Positions 16,844-26,320 of a stretch of 64,000 bases of DNA are shown here, piece by piece. How positions within the stretch are numbered: the first letter of the stretch is position 1; each line of letters begins with the position of its first letter. This DNA is from Gemmiger formicilis (GTDB lineage Bacteria > Bacillota > Clostridia > Oscillospirales > Ruminococcaceae). Below the pieces are notes generated by a model. It did not search any database. It had not been told where the DNA came from and saw nothing but the letters and a program-made list of their open reading frames with translations. The stretch lies in NCBI RefSeq assembly GCF_024462815.1, contig NZ_JANGCG010000005.1, positions 110,882 through 174,881 of the forward strand. Direction: 5' to 3'. A program made the position numbers and the translations under genes.

Positions 16844-16858
16844 TGCGCAACTTGCGCA
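16844..16858. promoter_or_regulatory. Second TGCGCAA/TTGCGCA palindrome upstream of the promoter
   Basis: TGCGCAA C TTGCGCA: the same half-sites but with a 1-bp centre, about 90 bases upstream of the -35 box. A further TTGTGCAAG (16868 area) and TGCGCAAC (about 16961) lie near. Could be an auxiliary operator allowing looping, or a decayed site. Confidence 0.4.
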
Positions 16859-16988
16859 ACTTTTGAATTGTGCAAGACCATTTTTGAGCAGATGTCCAAT
16901 TTTTCGCGGCGCAAAAACGGCATATATGACGTTGCTGTAACTATTTTGTAATCGGACGCTGCGCAACGTTTCCCGGAAACAGCATATA

Positions 16989-17040
16989 TCGGGTGGTTGC
17001 CATGGGCGGAGCAGAGCCCCGCCCCTACGGCGTTGCCCCA
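16989..17040. repeat. GC-rich intergenic repeat (GTAGGGGCGGGG type)
   Basis: On the minus strand the segment reads GTAGGGGCGGGG, a short loop, CCGCCCAT and CAACCACCC. The copy at 18262-18331 on the same strand shares GTAGGGCGGGG, CCGCCCAT and AACCACCC in the same order, so the two are members of one dispersed family. Confidence 0.55.
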
Positions 17041-17041
17041 C

Positions 17042-17073
17042 AAAAAAACTGCCCCGGTGGTTACCGGGACAGT
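17042..17073 (-). terminator. Terminator of the LacI-family regulator gene
   Basis: ACTG.CCCGG and CCGGG.CAGT pair around TAACCA, followed by T7 on the minus strand, 13 bases past the stop codon. It separates regulator and operon transcripts. Confidence 0.8.
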
Positions 17074-17085
17074 GCAAAAAGCATT

Positions 17086-18087
17086 TTATTTGGTGGACTC
17101 CCGCAGGATAACCTGATACCCCTGCAGCTGCCGCTTGGCAATATCCTTGCCGGCCAGCGTGTCCAGCAGCATACGGCAGGCGGTCGAGCCGATGCGCTCG
17201 GCGTCAAACTGAACCGCCGAAATCGACGGTGTTACGCCAACCAGAAGCTCGCTGTCATACAGGCTGGCCACGCGCAAATCCTGCGGAATGTGAATGTGGC
17301 GCGCGCGCAGCTCCCGCACCACATCAAACGCTAGCCGGTCATCACAGCAAAGCAGACAGTCGGGGTGGCGCTCCAGCACGGCCTCCAGCGCATCGGTGCG
17401 CTGCTCGTCACTCTCCAGTCCAGTACGTATCAGCGACTGGTCCGCGGTGATGCCGAACTCGGCCAGCCCACGCAGAAAGCCGCGCAGGCGGTCGGCGTTG
17501 ACCGTGTAAGTTCCGCTGCCGCCGAGGTAGGCGATCCGCCGCGTGCCCAGCTGCAAAAGCAGGCGGGTCATCTCGCAGGCAGCGCCGGTCTGGTCATTGT
17601 CGGCCTGCGGAATATCCGGGTCATCAATGCGGCCGATGGCCACAAACGGTACGCCGTACTGCTTGAGCAAATCCACGCTGGGATCGTTGAATATCGTGCG
17701 CGAGAGAATGACGCCGTCCACCTTGTGCCTGTCCAGCTGGCGCTCCAGCTGGACGGTGTCAGTCTCACTGACGTAGCAGAGCAGCAAATCATAGCCGCGC
17801 TGCGCAGCCATTGTGCAGATGCCGCCCATACATTTGCGCAAAAACGGCAAATCAAGGCGTACAAAGTGCTTGGGGATAACCAAAGACAGGTTATGCGTTG
17901 GGCCCTGCGGCACGGTGCGCGGCGCTGTGGTATCGGTGCTGGTCAGGCCTGCGTAGGAAAAAACCTTGGCGCGGGTTTCCTCGCTCACACGGCCTTTCCC
18001 GGAAAGAGCACGCGATACCGTTGTTTTGGATACGCCGAGCGCGTCTGCAATCTCGGCAATTTTCATGGAGCTGCCTGTGCCGGACAT
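17086..18087 (-). CDS. LacI/GalR-family regulator of the galactoside operon
   Basis: 333 residues: helix-turn-helix and hinge in KIAEIADALGVSKTTVSRALSGKGRVSEETR (about residues 8-38), then a periplasmic-binding-protein-like effector domain (SLVIPKHFVR..., GVILSRT, RIAYLGG). Start chosen at the ATG at 18087 with AGGAAGGGGG upstream; an earlier TTG in frame lies upstream of the predicted transcription start. Its own promoter carries the same palindrome as the operon promoter at 16703-16721, so it should repress itself and the transport/GH42 genes until a galactoside is present. Inducer not deducible. Confidence 0.9.
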   Translation of the reverse strand: MSGTGSSMKIAEIADALGVSKTTVSRALSGKGRVSEETRAKVFSYAGLTSTDTTAPRTVPQGPTHNLSLVIPKHFVRLDLPFLRKCMGGICTMAAQRGYDLLLCYVSETDTVQLERQLDRHKVDGVILSRTIFNDPSVDLLKQYGVPFVAIGRIDDPDIPQADNDQTGAACEMTRLLLQLGTRRIAYLGGSGTYTVNADRLRGFLRGLAEFGITADQSLIRTGLESDEQRTDALEAVLERHPDCLLCCDDRLAFDVVRELRARHIHIPQDLRVASLYDSELLVGVTPSISAVQFDAERIGSTACRMLLDTLAGKDIAKRQLQGYQVILRESTK

Positions 18088-18117
18088 ACGGTAGGCATCC
18101 CCCTTCCTGCAATAAGT

Positions 18118-18136
18118 TGCGCGAACGTGTTGCGCA
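18118..18136. promoter_or_regulatory. Autoregulatory operator of the LacI-family gene
   Basis: TGCGCGA ACGTG TTGCGCA: one mismatch from the perfect TGCGCAA-N5-TTGCGCA site, and lying at +1 to +19 of the predicted lacI transcript. Confidence 0.65.
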
Positions 18137-18143
18137 TATTTCA

Positions 18144-18172
18144 AGCATACCCTTGCTTTGCGGGTCTGTCAA
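18144..18172 (-). promoter_or_regulatory. Promoter of the LacI-family gene
   Basis: Minus strand TTGACA (18167-18172), 17 bp, TATGCT (18144-18149). Confidence 0.7.
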
Positions 18173-18261
18173 TCCGCAAAGCGCACAAAAAAACAAGAGA
18201 AAGTTTGGCAGGCAGAAATACAAATAGTAGATAAGGAATAAGAGATAATAAATAGATTGGA

Positions 18262-18331
18262 TGGGTGGTTTACCCGGGGGATGGGCGGCCACGCAAGGCT
18301 GCGGCGGGGTGGGGCCACCCCGCCCTACAAG
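18262..18331. repeat. GC-rich intergenic repeat and gene-free stretch
   Basis: Inside a gene-free stretch (about 18173-18500) lies a palindromic block with GCGGGGTGGGG / CCACCCCGCCCTACA, sharing its GTAGGGCGGGG end and AACCACCC flank with the copy at 16989-17040. The AT-rich sequence on its left (18180-18260) shows no gene or structured RNA that I can support. Confidence 0.5.
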
Positions 18332-18501
18332 CTGATTGAAAAGCTTGCTGTAGAGGCCGATGCCAAGCATCGGCCCGCTGGCAGTATTTACGGGTGCGCT
18401 CCACAGAGGCTGATGAAGATGATACAAAAAAGCGCGTAATATCGTCTATAAATTTAAAACATTGCATATTTTGTGAACAAACATTGCATAACCTGTAAAC
18501 A

Positions 18502-18544
18502 TTAGCACTCTGTACTTGACAGTGCTAATTTTCAGTGCTATTAT
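18502..18544 (+). promoter_or_regulatory. CIRCE element overlapping the hsp20 promoter
   Basis: TTAGCACTC (18502-18510), 9 bases, CAGTGCTAA (18520-18528): matches the HrcA operator TTAGCACTC-N9-GAGTGCTAA at 17 of 18 arm positions. It covers the -35 of a strong promoter, TTGACA (18516-18521), 17 bp, TATTAT (18539-18544). Confidence 0.9.
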
Positions 18545-18667
18545 AGAGGCGTTCCAAGGGAAAGCGGAACGAAAGAACCGCAGACCCGGACAAACAAAAT
18601 AATGATTTCAAAAGTCAACCGCATGATTACAAGAACGTGCAGCCGATGAAAATTGGAGGAATGACTT

Positions 18668-19135
18668 ATGATGATGGTTCCGTATATGTTCAATGATGGT
18701 TTGATGGATAACCTGTTCAGCAATGAATGGGAGCACGATTTTGAGCGCGCCATGCGTGCCGCTGAGCCCCGTAATGTGTTTGGCAAACACGCCGCCAATG
18801 TGATGAAAACCGATGTGCGCGAAAACAAGGACAGCTACGATGTCTTTGTGGATCTGCCCGGCTTCAAGAAGGAGGATATCAAGCTCGACCTTGAGAATGG
18901 TTACCTGACCATCAGCGCCCAGCGCAGTGAGGAGCTTGACCAGAATAACGAGGAGAGCCGCTACATCCGTCAGGAGCGCGCTGTCGGCAGTTGCGCCCGC
19001 AGCTTCTATGTTGGCAAAGAGCTGGAGCCCACCGACATTGCCGCTAAGTTTGAAAACGGTATCCTGAGCCTGCATCTGCCCAAGGCAGAGGCCAAGAAGC
19101 AGGAGCCGAAGCCCACAATGATTGAAATCCAGTAA
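18668..19135 (+). CDS. Hsp20/alpha-crystallin small heat-shock chaperone
   Basis: 155 residues with the alpha-crystallin domain from about residue 38 (VMKTDVRENKDSYDVFVDLPGFKKEDIKLDLENGYLTI) to about 140, including the conserved FENGILSLHLPK near the end. ATP-independent holdase that binds unfolding proteins in the cytoplasm. The start ATG has GGAGG upstream; two further ATGs follow immediately, so the exact N-terminus may vary by two residues. Controlled by HrcA through the CIRCE element, with a leader of about 115 bases that begins with a GTTCC/GGAAC hairpin. Single-gene unit closed by a strong terminator. Confidence 0.95.
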   Translation: MMMVPYMFNDGLMDNLFSNEWEHDFERAMRAAEPRNVFGKHAANVMKTDVRENKDSYDVFVDLPGFKKEDIKLDLENGYLTISAQRSEELDQNNEESRYIRQERAVGSCARSFYVGKELEPTDIAAKFENGILSLHLPKAEAKKQEPKPTMIEIQ

Positions 19136-19201
19136 TTGTGCAGTGCGCAAACGCAGTGTACGGCATGGCAATTGCCGCACCCGCAAAAGAATAGCTGAAT
19201 C

Positions 19202-19246
19202 AAAGGCCGCAGCCCGGAGCTTTTCTGGGCTGCGGCCTTTTGTTTT
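19202..19246 (+). terminator. Terminator of hsp20
   Basis: AAAGGCCGCAGCCC and GGGCTGCGGCCTTTT (14 bp) with an 11-nt loop and a following TGTTTT. Confidence 0.9.
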
Positions 19247-19305
19247 GCCCGCAAATGTGCTATACTTCCATATAGATGAAATAAAAGTACAGGGAGGTTC
19301 TGCCC

Positions 19306-21279
19306 GTGCAATACTCTGACGAACATCTGCGCTATCTGCGTCTGCTTGCGCAAAAATACCAGACGGTCGCGGCGGCGGCCAGTGAGATTATCCGCATCGA
19401 GGCCCTGCTGCGCCTGCCCAAGGGCACCGAGCATTTTATGAGCGACCTGCACGGTGAGCACGAAGCGTTTGTACATATCTTAAACAGCGCATCGGGCGTT
19501 ATCCGTGAGAAAATCGACACCGTCCTCGGCACCGGTGTCCCCGCCGAGGAGCGCGCCGAGCTGGCCACGCTGGTCTACTACCCCAACCAGAAGCTGCCCG
19601 AGCTGAAGGCCCGCCAGAAGGATTTGCACGCCTGGTACCGCCAGACGCTGCTGCGGCTGATTGATTTGTGCCGGTTTGTGTCCAGCAAGCACACTCGCGA
19701 CCATGTGCGCCGCTGCCTGCCCCAGAACTGCGGCTACATCCTCGATGAGCTGCTCCACGCCCACTTTGAGGACCACGATAAGGACCAGTATTACGGCGAA
19801 ATCATCGAGAGCATTATACGCTATGACCGTGCGGATGCCTATATCATCCGCTTCTGTGAGGTCATCAAGCGGCTGGCGGTCGACCGGCTGCACATTGTGG
19901 GCGATTTGTTTGACCGCGGCCCGCGTCCCGACCGGATTCTCGACAGCCTGATGGCGCACCATCAGGTGGATATCCAATGGGGCAATCACGATGTTGTCTG
20001 GATGGGCGCCGCGGCGGGCAGCCCGCTGTGCATTATGACCGTGCTGAAAACCACACTCGCCTACAACAATCTGGATACGCTCGAGGGCGGCTACGGTATC
20101 AGTTTGCGTCGGCTGGAGCGCTTTGCGCAGCACGTCTACGCGGAAAGCGATGTCTCGCGCTGGATTCCGCACGCCGACCCGCGCACCGCTGCCGGTGATC
20201 TGACAGCCGCCGCACGGATGCACAAGGCCGTGACCGTGATGATGCTCAAGCTGGAGGCACAGGTCATTGCCCGCAACCCGGATTTTGATTTGGCGGGCCG
20301 CGATTTTTTGAACCACATTGATTTTGAAGCGGGCACGGTGGACTATTTCGGCAAGACCTATCCCCTTCTGGATTGCGACTTCCCCACCGTGGACCCGGCC
20401 AACTCCACGGCGCTGACCGACGATGAAGCGCAGATTGTGGCCGAGCTGGTGCGCAGCTTTGCCGAGAGTGAGCGCCTGCAGCGCCATGTGCAGTTCCTCT
20501 ACGCGCACGGTGCTTTCTACAAAATGTGCAACGGCAATCTGCTGTACCACGGCGCGGTGCCCATGACCGAGGATGGCGCGTTTGCGGCCATCACCTTTGA
20601 GGGCGTGGTCCGCAGCGGCAAGCAGCTGTTTGATTACTGTGACCGCCGCGCACGCCAGGGCTACAGTGCACCGCAGGGCAGCCCGGCGCGGCTGGCCGGG
20701 CAGGATTTCTTGTGGTATCTGTGGTGCGGGGCCAAGTCGCCGCTGTTCGGCCGCAGCGCCATGACCACCTTTGAGCGGCTCTACATCACCGACCCCGCCA
20801 CCCATGTGGAGGTCAAAGACCCCTACTACCAACACATCGCCAACCCGCGCACGGCGGAGCACATCCTGTGCGAATTCGGCCTCTCCGGCGAGGGAAGCCA
20901 CATCGTCAACGGCCATGTGCCGGTGCGCGCCATCGAGGGCGAAAGCCCCATCAAGGGCGGCGGACGGCTGATTATCATTGACGGCGGCTTCTGCCGCGCC
21001 TACCACCGCCGCACCGGCATTGCGGGCTACACGCTGGTCTACAACTCCCGTGGGCTGATTCTGCGCACCCACCAGCCGTTTGAGAGCGTGGACAAGGCCA
21101 TCCACGAGGACGAGGACATTGCCAGCAAGAGCGAATACATCTACACCGCGCCCCAGCGGATTCTGGTGCGCGACACCGACGAGGGCGGGCGCAAGCAGGC
21201 GCTGATTCGCGACCTGTGTGCCCTCGTCGAGGCCTACCAGACCGGCGTGATTCCCCAGGGCGTGGCGCAGGAGCAGTGA
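19306..21279 (+). CDS. fbp: Fructose-1,6-bisphosphatase class 3 (Firmicute type)
   Basis: 657 residues, the usual length of class III enzymes. Converts fructose 1,6-bisphosphate to fructose 6-phosphate in gluconeogenesis. It has the metallophosphatase motifs HFMSDLHGEHEAF, LHIVGDLFDRGPRPD and IQWGNHDVVWMG, plus HIVNGHVPVRA near the C-terminus. GTG start at 19306 with GGGAGG nine bases upstream. An extended -10 (TGCTATACT, 19257-19265) lies about 40 bases before the start. Its proximity to PEP carboxykinase (22950) puts two gluconeogenic key enzymes within 4 kb. Confidence 0.95.
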   Translation: MQYSDEHLRYLRLLAQKYQTVAAAASEIIRIEALLRLPKGTEHFMSDLHGEHEAFVHILNSASGVIREKIDTVLGTGVPAEERAELATLVYYPNQKLPELKARQKDLHAWYRQTLLRLIDLCRFVSSKHTRDHVRRCLPQNCGYILDELLHAHFEDHDKDQYYGEIIESIIRYDRADAYIIRFCEVIKRLAVDRLHIVGDLFDRGPRPDRILDSLMAHHQVDIQWGNHDVVWMGAAAGSPLCIMTVLKTTLAYNNLDTLEGGYGISLRRLERFAQHVYAESDVSRWIPHADPRTAAGDLTAAARMHKAVTVMMLKLEAQVIARNPDFDLAGRDFLNHIDFEAGTVDYFGKTYPLLDCDFPTVDPANSTALTDDEAQIVAELVRSFAESERLQRHVQFLYAHGAFYKMCNGNLLYHGAVPMTEDGAFAAITFEGVVRSGKQLFDYCDRRARQGYSAPQGSPARLAGQDFLWYLWCGAKSPLFGRSAMTTFERLYITDPATHVEVKDPYYQHIANPRTAEHILCEFGLSGEGSHIVNGHVPVRAIEGESPIKGGGRLIIIDGGFCRAYHRRTGIAGYTLVYNSRGLILRTHQPFESVDKAIHEDEDIASKSEYIYTAPQRILVRDTDEGGRKQALIRDLCALVEAYQTGVIPQGVAQEQ

Positions 21280-21282
21280 TGG

Positions 21283-21310
21283 TTGCATTTTTCTTCCATG
21301 CGTCTATAAT
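21283..21310 (+). promoter_or_regulatory. Promoter of the C69 dipeptidase gene
   Basis: TTGCAT (21283-21288), 16 bp, TATAAT (21305-21310), directly after the fbp stop. Confidence 0.65.
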
Positions 21311-21342
21311 AAGATTGTACATAAAATAAGGAGATGTTCTAA

Positions 21343-22785
21343 ATGGCTTGCACTACCCTTCTGGTCGGCAAGAACGCGTCGTATGACGGCTCCACGATGA
21401 TTGCCCGCAACGACGATTCCGGCTCCGGCCATTTCACCGCCAAAAAATTCGTTGTTTTTCAGCCGCAGGACTACCCCGCGGTGTATAAGTCCGTGATTTC
21501 GGGCGTGGAGATTCCCCTGCCCGGGAACGGCCTGCGTATGACCGCCGTGCCCAACGCTGTGGAAGGCAAGGGTCTGTGGGCGGCCAGCGGCGTGAATGCG
21601 GCCAACGTGGGCATGACCGCCACCGAGACCATCACCTCCAACCCGCGTGTGCTGGGCGCTGACCCGCTGGTCAAGGGCGGCATCGGCGAGGAGGACATCG
21701 TCTACCTCGTGCTGCCCTACGTGCGCTCCGCCCGCGAGGGTGTCCGCCGCCTTGGCAGCCTGCTGGAGCAGTACGGCACGTATGAGATGAACGGCATTGC
21801 CTTTCAGGATGTGAACGAAATCTGGTGGCTGGAGACCATCGGCGGCCACCACTGGATGGCCCGCCGCGTGCCTGATGACGTCTATGTGGTCATGCCGAAC
21901 CAGCTCGGCCTCGACACGCTCGACCTCGATGATGCGCTGGGCGAGCAGAAGGACTTCATGTGCGCGGTGGATTTGCGCGAATTTATCGAGAAGTATCACC
22001 TCGATTTGTCGCAAGACGGCGCCCTGAACCCGCGTGACGCCTTCGGCAGCCATGATGACGCCGACCACGTCTACAACACGCCGCGCGGCTGGTACATGCT
22101 GCGCTATTTCAACCCCAACACCTTTGTGTGGGACGGCCCCGATGCCGACTTTACGCCGCGCTCCGATGACCTGCCGTGGTGCATGGTGCCCGAGAAGAAA
22201 ATCACGCCTGAAGATGTAAAGTACGTTCTGTCGTCTCATTATCAGGGCACGCCCTATGACCCGTATGCAGCCACCGCCGCTGAGAAGGGCATCTACCGCC
22301 CCATCGGTGTGAACCGCAACGACTTTATGGCGCTCATCCAGCTGCGCCCCGATGTGCCGGAGGATTTCCGTGCGGTGGAGTGGCTGGCGTTTGCGTCCAA
22401 CGCCTTCAACACGATGGTGCCGTTCTACGCCAATGTCGACTCGACGCCGGAATATCTCGCCAACACCACAGGCGATGTCTCGACTGACAACTTCTACTGG
22501 TCCAGCCGCCTGTTGGCCGCCATGGCCGACGCCTCCTACGCCAAGTCGGTGTTCCACATTGAGCGCTACACCCTCAGTGTCGGCGCCAAGGCCAACAACC
22601 TGATTAACTCCTGCGATGATGCCCAGCGTGCCGAGAGTGACCCCGCCGCCCGCGCTGCCCTGCGCGCCAAGGCCAATGAGGAGCTTGCCGCCATGGCCAA
22701 GGCCGAAACTACCGATGCACTGAACAAGGTCCTGTTTGAGCTGAGCAGCGGTATGAAGAACGCCTACTCCCGCTCTGATGCCTGA
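21343..22785 (+). CDS. C69-family dipeptidase (PepD-type)
   Basis: 480 residues. Family C69 is an N-terminal nucleophile hydrolase in which a short propeptide is removed to expose a catalytic Cys. Here Cys3 follows MA (MACTTLLVGKNASYDGSTMIARNDDSG), matching the family's N-terminal signature. Other typical blocks are GLWAASGVNAANVGMTATETI, INEIWWLETIGGHHW-like and the C-terminal FYWSSRLLAA. Hydrolyses dipeptides in the cytoplasm; no signal peptide. GGAGA ribosome binding site; own promoter. No terminator is evident between it and pckA, only a CCCAAA-rich stretch. Confidence 0.92.
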   Translation: MACTTLLVGKNASYDGSTMIARNDDSGSGHFTAKKFVVFQPQDYPAVYKSVISGVEIPLPGNGLRMTAVPNAVEGKGLWAASGVNAANVGMTATETITSNPRVLGADPLVKGGIGEEDIVYLVLPYVRSAREGVRRLGSLLEQYGTYEMNGIAFQDVNEIWWLETIGGHHWMARRVPDDVYVVMPNQLGLDTLDLDDALGEQKDFMCAVDLREFIEKYHLDLSQDGALNPRDAFGSHDDADHVYNTPRGWYMLRYFNPNTFVWDGPDADFTPRSDDLPWCMVPEKKITPEDVKYVLSSHYQGTPYDPYAATAAEKGIYRPIGVNRNDFMALIQLRPDVPEDFRAVEWLAFASNAFNTMVPFYANVDSTPEYLANTTGDVSTDNFYWSSRLLAAMADASYAKSVFHIERYTLSVGAKANNLINSCDDAQRAESDPAARAALRAKANEELAAMAKAETTDALNKVLFELSSGMKNAYSRSDA

Positions 22786-22834
22786 GTTTGGGCGCTTTCC
22801 CAAAAATGTCACATAAATTTAAAAGATTACCACC

Positions 22835-22863
22835 TTGCTTTTATGCCAAAAACTTTGTATAAT
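22835..22863 (+). promoter_or_regulatory. Promoter of pckA
   Basis: TTGCTT (22835-22840), 17 bp, TATAAT (22858-22863). The leader of about 80 bases holds ATGGGG and CCCCAT arms around a long loop (about 22874-22915). Confidence 0.7.
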
Positions 22864-22949
22864 AAATGTCAGGATGGGGCACTAGGAGGCTGACTTAGAC
22901 CCCTGTTCCCCATTCAGCCAAAAGTATAGAGAAAGAGGTATATGTAAGC

Positions 22950-24554
<1,605 letters not shown>

Positions 24555-24593
24555 TCTTGTGCGATTCCGCTTGATTGCTTAACGCGTAAATAG

Positions 24594-24630
24594 AACACCC
24601 CCGCAGTGTAACAGCTGCGGGGGTGTTTTT
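24594..24630 (+). terminator. Terminator of pckA
   Basis: AACACCCCCGCAG pairs with CTGCGGGGGTGTT around an 8-nt loop, followed by a T-run. Confidence 0.9.
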
Positions 24631-24634
24631 GTGT

Positions 24635-24671
24635 AAAAAAAGCACCGTGCCAAAAAGAAATAGCACGGTGC
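24635..24671 (-). terminator. Terminator of the glmM-like gene
   Basis: GCACCGTGC / GCACGGTGC (9 bp) with a 12-nt loop, followed by seven T on the minus strand. Confidence 0.85.
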
Positions 24672-24709
24672 CGATAAGCCCCCTCACAGAGGGAGCCAAA
24701 GAGTTTTCC

Positions 24710-26095
24710 TTAAATAGCGTAGCCCTTGGCCTTGATGACGTCCACAACCTGCTGGACGTACTTCTGGCAGGTCTCGTGCTCGGGCGCCTCAACCATGACG
24801 CGGACCAGCGGCTCAGTGCCGGACTCACGCACCAGAATACGGCCGGTGTCGCCCAGCGCCTCGGCCACAGCCTTGACGGCGGCTTGGACATCTGCATCGT
24901 CCTGCGCGGCCTTCTTGTCGGTCACGTGGACGTTCTCCAGCACCTGCGGGTAAATCTTCAGCGGTGCGGCCAGCTCGCTCATCGGCTTCTTCTTGGCCAG
25001 CATGACCTCCATCATCTTCAGGCTCGTCAGGATGCCGTCGCCGGTGCTGGCGTACTTCGAGAAGATGATGTGGCCGCTCTGCTCGCCGCCGATGCGGCAG
25101 CCGTTTTTGGCCATATACTCATAGACGTACTTGTCGCCCACGGCGGTCTTGGCGTAGCCAATCCCCTGCTCGTCAAAGGCCTTGTACAGGCCGAAGTTGG
25201 ACATAACAGTCGTGACAACGGTGTTGGTGATGAGCTTGCCGCGCTCCTTCATGTAGCAACCGTAGATGTACAGGATGTGGTCGCCGGTGATGACGTTGCC
25301 CTTCTCGTCCACACAGAGGCAGCGGTCAGCGTCGCCGTCATAGGCAAAGCCGATGTCGAGGTGGTTCTCGACCACGAACTTCTGCAGGCCCTCAATGTGG
25401 GTGGAGCCGGCGTTCAGATTGATGTTCAGGCCGTTGGGCTTGTTGTTGATGACATAGGTGTCCGCGCCGAGCGCGTCAAACACGCTCTTGGCGATGTTCC
25501 AGCTGGAGCCGTTGGCGCAGTCCAGGCCGACCTTGATGCCGCGGAAGGAGTAGATGCCCAGACTGATCAGGTAGCCCATATAGCGGTTGCGGCCCGCCAC
25601 ATAGTCCACCGTGCAGCCCACGCGGTCGCGGTTGGCAAAGGGCAGCTCTGGCCAGTCCTGGTCAAAGACATGGAGCTTGCCGTCGATGTAATCCTCCACA
25701 AGCAGCAGCGTCTCCTCGTCCATCTTCTCGCCGTAGCAGTCGATGAGCTTGATGCCGTTGTCATAGTAGGGGTTGTGGCTGGCGGAAATCATAATGCCGC
25801 AGTCAAAGTCATCCACGCGGGCAATGTAGGCCACGCTGGGCGTGGTGGTAACGTGCAGCAGATAGGCGTCCGCGCCGCTGGCGGTCAGGCCAGCCACGAG
25901 GCTGTACTCAAACATATAGGAGCTGCGGCGGGTATCCTTGCCGATGACAATGCGCGGTGCGGAGGTCTCGCCGTTGCGCTGGCGCAGCATACCATAGTAC
26001 CAGCCGAGGAAACGGCCCACTTTATAAGCATGGTCGGCGGTCAGATTGACACCGGCCTCCCCGCGGAAGCCGTCAGTACCAAAATATTTTCCCAT
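24710..26095 (-). CDS. glmM: Phosphoglucosamine mutase-like phosphohexomutase
   Basis: 461 residues from the ATG at 26095. It opens with MGKYFGTDGFRGEAGVNLT, has the phosphoserine loop MISASHNPYYDNGIK, the metal site DGDADRC and the phosphate-binding RESGTEPLVRVMVEA near the C-terminus, all typical of GlmM, which turns glucosamine 6-phosphate into glucosamine 1-phosphate for peptidoglycan and UDP-GlcNAc synthesis. A general phosphomannomutase/phosphoglucomutase role cannot be excluded, but the N-terminal GTDGFRG and C-terminal blocks favour GlmM. Own promoter (26188-26216) and terminator; the ribosome binding site AAAGGA is somewhat far (about 12 bases). Confidence 0.88.
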   Translation of the reverse strand: MGKYFGTDGFRGEAGVNLTADHAYKVGRFLGWYYGMLRQRNGETSAPRIVIGKDTRRSSYMFEYSLVAGLTASGADAYLLHVTTTPSVAYIARVDDFDCGIMISASHNPYYDNGIKLIDCYGEKMDEETLLLVEDYIDGKLHVFDQDWPELPFANRDRVGCTVDYVAGRNRYMGYLISLGIYSFRGIKVGLDCANGSSWNIAKSVFDALGADTYVINNKPNGLNINLNAGSTHIEGLQKFVVENHLDIGFAYDGDADRCLCVDEKGNVITGDHILYIYGCYMKERGKLITNTVVTTVMSNFGLYKAFDEQGIGYAKTAVGDKYVYEYMAKNGCRIGGEQSGHIIFSKYASTGDGILTSLKMMEVMLAKKKPMSELAAPLKIYPQVLENVHVTDKKAAQDDADVQAAVKAVAEALGDTGRILVRESGTEPLVRVMVEAPEHETCQKYVQQVVDVIKAKGYAI

Positions 26096-26187
26096 TGTAT
26101 ACACTCGTTCCTTTCGGATAAGTTGTTTTGCAGCAGGCAAGGCAGCCAGTAACAACTGACTGGATTGCAATTTTGTAGTGTATCATA

Positions 26188-26216
26188 AGTATAGCACGTT
26201 TTCAGACATAGTGCAA
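26188..26216 (-). promoter_or_regulatory. Promoter of the glmM-like gene
   Basis: Minus strand TTGCAC (26211-26216), 17 bp, TATACT (26188-26193). Confidence 0.7.
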
Positions 26217-26255
26217 CCGCCAAGAGGAATTGTGCGCACAGCTGCGGCATAACCA

Positions 26256-26290
26256 CAAAAGCGGGAGCAGCCCAAACGGCTGCTCCCGCT
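26256..26290 (-). terminator. Terminator of nrdD
   Basis: AGCGGGAGCAGCC and its complement (13 bp) around a 5-nt loop, then TTTTGTGG on the minus strand. Confidence 0.8.
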
Positions 26291-26320
26291 GATTTCGACT
26301 ATGCTCAATAATTTTGGAAT

